This document shows positions 5,221-7,620 of a DNA stretch of 7,620 bases, one piece after another. The position numbers were made by a program, and so were the translations under genes. The DNA is taken from positions 1-7,620 of the forward strand of contig RGVT01000122.1 in assembly GCA_010027105.1 (NCBI GenBank), given 5' to 3'. The notes under the pieces are model-generated. The model worked only from the letters and a program-made list of their open reading frames with translations. It ran no database searches and was not told the DNA's origin. Within the stretch, counting starts at the first letter, position 1, and each line of letters begins with the position of its first letter. The stretch comes from Planctomycetia bacterium (lineage in GTDB: Bacteria; Planctomycetota; Planctomycetia; Pirellulales; UBA1268).

Positions 5221-6149
5221 TCGGCCGTGCTCGGCGGCTCGTACTCGAATTCCTTCCATTTCATCGCGCGCCGGAAGGGCTCGATGCGCAGCACGACCTC
5301 GCCGTTCTGGAAGATCCGCACCGTGCCGTTGGTCTCGCTCACGGCCACCGCCACGCTCTTGGTGCGGCGGGTGATCGCGGCGGCGGCCCAGTGGCGGGCG
5401 CCGAGCCCCTTGGCCACCGAGACGCTCTCGGCGGAGGCGTCGATGTAGCGGGCGGCCCCCTCGACCGTGCAGTCGGGGCCGACGACGAAGGCGCCGTCGA
5501 GCTGGGCGATCTCCTTGATGCCCTCCCGCACGCGCGGGTCGCTGAGCCTGCGCTCGGAGCGGCTGTAGCCGCGGACCGGATCGAAGCCGGTGGCGTGGCT
5601 CGACTGGAGGACCTTGCGGGTGTCGCCCACGACGAACAGCGTGCCGACGGGCTTCCCTTCGCGGCCCTCGCGGCCGATCTCCACGGCGAGGTCGACGACG
5701 ATCTTCAGGGTCTCGAGCGGCACCTTGGTCTCGAGGTTGCGGAGGTCGCGGCTGGTCAGCTGGCCGAGGTGCTCCTCGAGCCGCAGCACGCTCACCGAGT
5801 CGGCGGTGCCGGCCTCGAAGCCGCTGTACACGGCCACGACCTGGGCCTCGGGCGCGATCAGCTCGTCGGCCACGCACTCGAGCAGCGCCTGCGTGAGCCG
5901 CTCGTGGACGGGCAGGCCGGCGACATCGAGCAGGATCGGCCTCAGGCCGTGGTCGGCGGCCGCTTCGAGGTGTGCCTCGTCGTCGGCGGCCACGAGCATG
6001 GGCAGGCCGTCGACGCGGGCCCGCACGGCGGGCCAGTCGAGCCGCTGATCGACCAACAGCAGGAGCGCGTCGGCCCCGGTCGCGCCGTGGAGCCGCGCTC
6101 CCACGTCGAGCAGGTGCGCCATCTGCGGCGGCAGGTCGGGCGTTGACAT
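5217..6149 (-). CDS. Diadenylate cyclase (c-di-AMP synthase), DacZ-like
   Basis: The product (310 residues) should condense two ATP into the second messenger c-di-AMP. Residues about 145-290 form a DisA_N domain: GTLFVVGD at 169-176, then DGA at 218-220 of the ATP site, VEGAARYID at 229-237, GLGARHWAAAAIT at 248-260 and VAVSETNGTVRIFQNGEV at 268-285. The usual catalytic RHR motif reads RHW at 252-254. Residues about 10-130 look like an alpha/beta domain similar to the pyruvate-kinase-C-terminal-like domain of archaeal DacZ (recalled, not searched). There are no transmembrane segments, unlike CdaA, and no HhH DNA-binding domain, unlike DisA, so it should be cytoplasmic. GAGGGA lies about 10 nt before the ATG at 6149. 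The stop codon is at the end of the MITE. The domain call is strong; the activity of the RHW variant is uncertain. Confidence 0.87.
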   Translation of the reverse strand: MSTPDLPPQMAHLLDVGARLHGATGADALLLLVDQRLDWPAVRARVDGLPMLVAADDEAHLEAAADHGLRPILLDVAGLPVHERLTQALLECVADELIAPEAQVVAVYSGFEAGTADSVSVLRLEEHLGQLTSRDLRNLETKVPLETLKIVVDLAVEIGREGREGKPVGTLFVVGDTRKVLQSSHATGFDPVRGYSRSERRLSDPRVREGIKEIAQLDGAFVVGPDCTVEGAARYIDASAESVSVAKGLGARHWAAAAITRRTKSVAVAVSETNGTVRIFQNGEVVLRIEPFRRAMKWKEFEYEPPSTAD

Positions 6150-6157
6150 CCGGCAGT

Positions 6158-6163
6158 CCCTCG
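6158..6163 (-). promoter_or_regulatory. Ribosome binding site of the diadenylate cyclase gene
   Basis: GAGGGA on the minus strand sits about 8 nt before the ATG at 6149 and supports that start. The 146-bp gap to the upstream gene (6150-6295) is GC-rich and shows no convincing terminator with a T-run and no clear -10 hexamer. Confidence 0.55.
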
Positions 6164-6295
6164 CCCCGCGGCGGACGAAGGCCCGGGCGTCGGGCGGAGC
6201 CGCGGGGGCCGTGCGGGGCCGCCTCGCGACCCTGCGCGGGGAAGCCTACGGAGTGGCCGCCGTCCAAGCAAGAACGGGCGCGCCGTGAGGGCCGG

Positions 6296-7620
6296 TCAGC
6301 GCCGCGTCGGCCTGTCGGCGGCCCGGGCGGGGGTGGACGCGTCGGCGGGCTGACGTGCCACCTGCGCGGTCGCGGGGGCGGCCTTCATCGGCCCATGGAA
6401 GGCCGCGATGCCGCCCGGAAGCACGGTGCCCCAGGCCCGTTCCTGGTAGATCGTCAGCGCGTGCAGCGCGTGCCCCATGGGGCCGATCTTCCACTCCCGA
6501 GAGGGCTCACGGGCCAGCGCCGTGGCCAGAAACTCCGCCGCAGCCACGACGCGGTGGTGGTACAGATCCTCCTGGTCGAGCGAGCCTACGAGCCATTCGA
6601 GGATGTGCCCGGTGGTCTGCACCTTGCGGTCGATGTCGTCCTCCCGGTCGGCGGGGTATTTGAACCACTCGGTGCTGAACGAGCCGTCGGGGTTCTGCAG
6701 CTTGGTGAGCGTGAACTGCTGGTAGTCGCGGACGTACTTGTCGGCCCGCGCGTAGTGGCCGTCGAGCCGGCCCGTCGCCCGCAGCCGGCGCTGGCAGCCG
6801 TAGGCGAGGCCGAAGAGCCGGTGGGTGCCCCCGCAGGGCGCGCCCCGGATCGGCTGCTCGATCTCTTCGGCGACCAGCCGCTCGAGCGTCCACTTCTGGC
6901 CGTCGCGGCTCTCCCACTCCGCGTCGGTGGGGAGATAGTGGGCCAGGCCGATCAAGGCGAAGGTGAGCTCGGTCTTCGACCGGCAGGCACGCTTCTCCTC
7001 CTCGACGAGGTCGGCCACGGTGAACGACTTCGAATCGACGGAGATCGGCGAGTTCGGCGACACGCGGCACTGCGCCAGGATGGCGAGGTACTGGGCGGAG
7101 TGCCCCTGGACGCCGATCCCCTTCTGGGCGACGAGCCGGTCGCCGCTCGTCGCCAGCATGACCTGGCCGCGGCACCGCCCCCCCATGTTCATCCAGCCGA
7201 TCGAGTTGACGGGGCCGCCGCTCGGCCCGCCGACCCGTACCTGCGTCGGGATGCCGAAGGCGATGAATCCGTGCATCACCTCCCAGGGCGTGTTGTGGGC
7301 GGTGTTGAGCGGGCGTCGCTGGTAGGCGGCGAGCGTGTCCGTGATGAGCGTGCGGAGCCGGGTGAAGCGGCGGGTGTCTGGTGGCCTCTGGGCGGTGCCG
7401 ACCCGGCCCGATACCGGTTTTGCGGCGGCCTTCGGCCGCTCCTTCGCGGCCGGCGTCCCCGGCTCCTTCGCGCGGCCGGTGCGGACTGCGGCCGTCGTGC
7501 GCTGCGGCTGCGGCCCGGGCTTGTAGGCGGGGTTGACCGCCGCGGCCGCAACCTTGTCGGCCGACGACTTGATCGACTTCGCGAACGAGACGGCTTCGTC
7601 CCAACTCGGCACCCGGAGCG
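6296..7620 (-). CDS. Unrecognised protein with possible alpha/alpha-toroid domain (5' end beyond window)
   Basis: I cannot name this family. About 440 codons are visible and the frame is open to the right edge; a GTG at 7612 is possible but has only 8 bases before it, so the true start is probably outside. Numbering from that GTG, residues 20-82 are a low-complexity Ala/Pro/Lys/Arg linker. A folded part follows: NTPWEVMHGFIAFGI at 107-121, GGRCRGQ at 144-150, CGGTHRLFGLAYGCQRRL at 260-277, QNPDGSFSTEWF at 306-317, TTGHILEWLVGSL at 333-345 and GPMGHALHALTIY at 377-389. Repeated Gly-His helix starts and a QxPDGSF motif recall the helical toroids of terpene cyclases and related proteins, but no catalytic Asp motif was identified. 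The tail (405-438) is again Ala/Pro-rich. Linker-borne domains like this are often secreted, but the N-terminus is not visible. Confidence 0.75.
   Translation of the reverse strand, partial: LRVPSWDEAVSFAKSIKSSADKVAAAAVNPAYKPGPQPQRTTAAVRTGRAKEPGTPAAKERPKAAAKPVSGRVGTAQRPPDTRRFTRLRTLITDTLAAYQRRPLNTAHNTPWEVMHGFIAFGIPTQVRVGGPSGGPVNSIGWMNMGGRCRGQVMLATSGDRLVAQKGIGVQGHSAQYLAILAQCRVSPNSPISVDSKSFTVADLVEEEKRACRSKTELTFALIGLAHYLPTDAEWESRDGQKWTLERLVAEEIEQPIRGAPCGGTHRLFGLAYGCQRRLRATGRLDGHYARADKYVRDYQQFTLTKLQNPDGSFSTEWFKYPADREDDIDRKVQTTGHILEWLVGSLDQEDLYHHRVVAAAEFLATALAREPSREWKIGPMGHALHALTIYQERAWGTVLPGGIAAFHGPMKAAPATAQVARQPADASTPARAADRPTRR

Noticed and set aside
6150..6295. Promoter or terminator between the unrecognised gene and the cyclase gene
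   Set aside because: Only GC-rich short palindromes are seen; there is no T-run and no plausible -10/-35 pair.

Overview
The window is very GC-rich bacterial chromosome in which every supported gene lies on the minus strand. Gene content, protein wording and the clutter of short palindromic dispersed repeats between genes suggest a member of the Planctomycetota, probably Pirellulales-like. That assignment rests on recall of family sequences, not on a search.

Layout in the direction of transcription (right to left). (1) 7620-6296: the C-terminal part of an unrecognised protein with a disordered Ala/Pro/Lys linker and a possible alpha/alpha-toroid domain; its 5' end lies beyond the window. (2) 6149-5217: a diadenylate cyclase (DisA_N domain, c-di-AMP synthesis) with an N-terminal alpha/beta domain, resembling the DacZ type. 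Its stop codon sits at the edge of a small transposon-like element. (3) 5216-4490: about 730 bases without a convincing gene. This stretch holds a 147-bp MITE with perfect 18-bp ends, two inverted related 141-bp elements with their own terminal inverted repeats, two hairpins, and a tandem pair of 31-bp palindromic repeats. (4) 4489-1745: polA, DNA polymerase I, with intact 5'-nuclease and polymerase domains but a proofreading domain stripped of its metal ligands. (5) 1748-1107: coaE, dephospho-CoA kinase, overlapping polA by 4 bases (ATGA). (6) 985-1: rho, transcription termination factor, running off the left edge after 328 codons.

polA-coaE-rho looks like a housekeeping run. polA and coaE are almost certainly translationally coupled; rho follows after a 121-bp gap containing a strong hairpin and may be co-transcribed or have its own promoter. 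A TATGAT hexamer lies exactly 6 nt before the polA ATG with no Shine-Dalgarno, suggesting a leaderless transcript. No defence system, CRISPR array, tRNA, rRNA or full-length transposase was found. The most unusual material is the repeat island between the cyclase gene and polA, the RHW variant of the cyclase motif, and the atypical C-terminus of CoaE.
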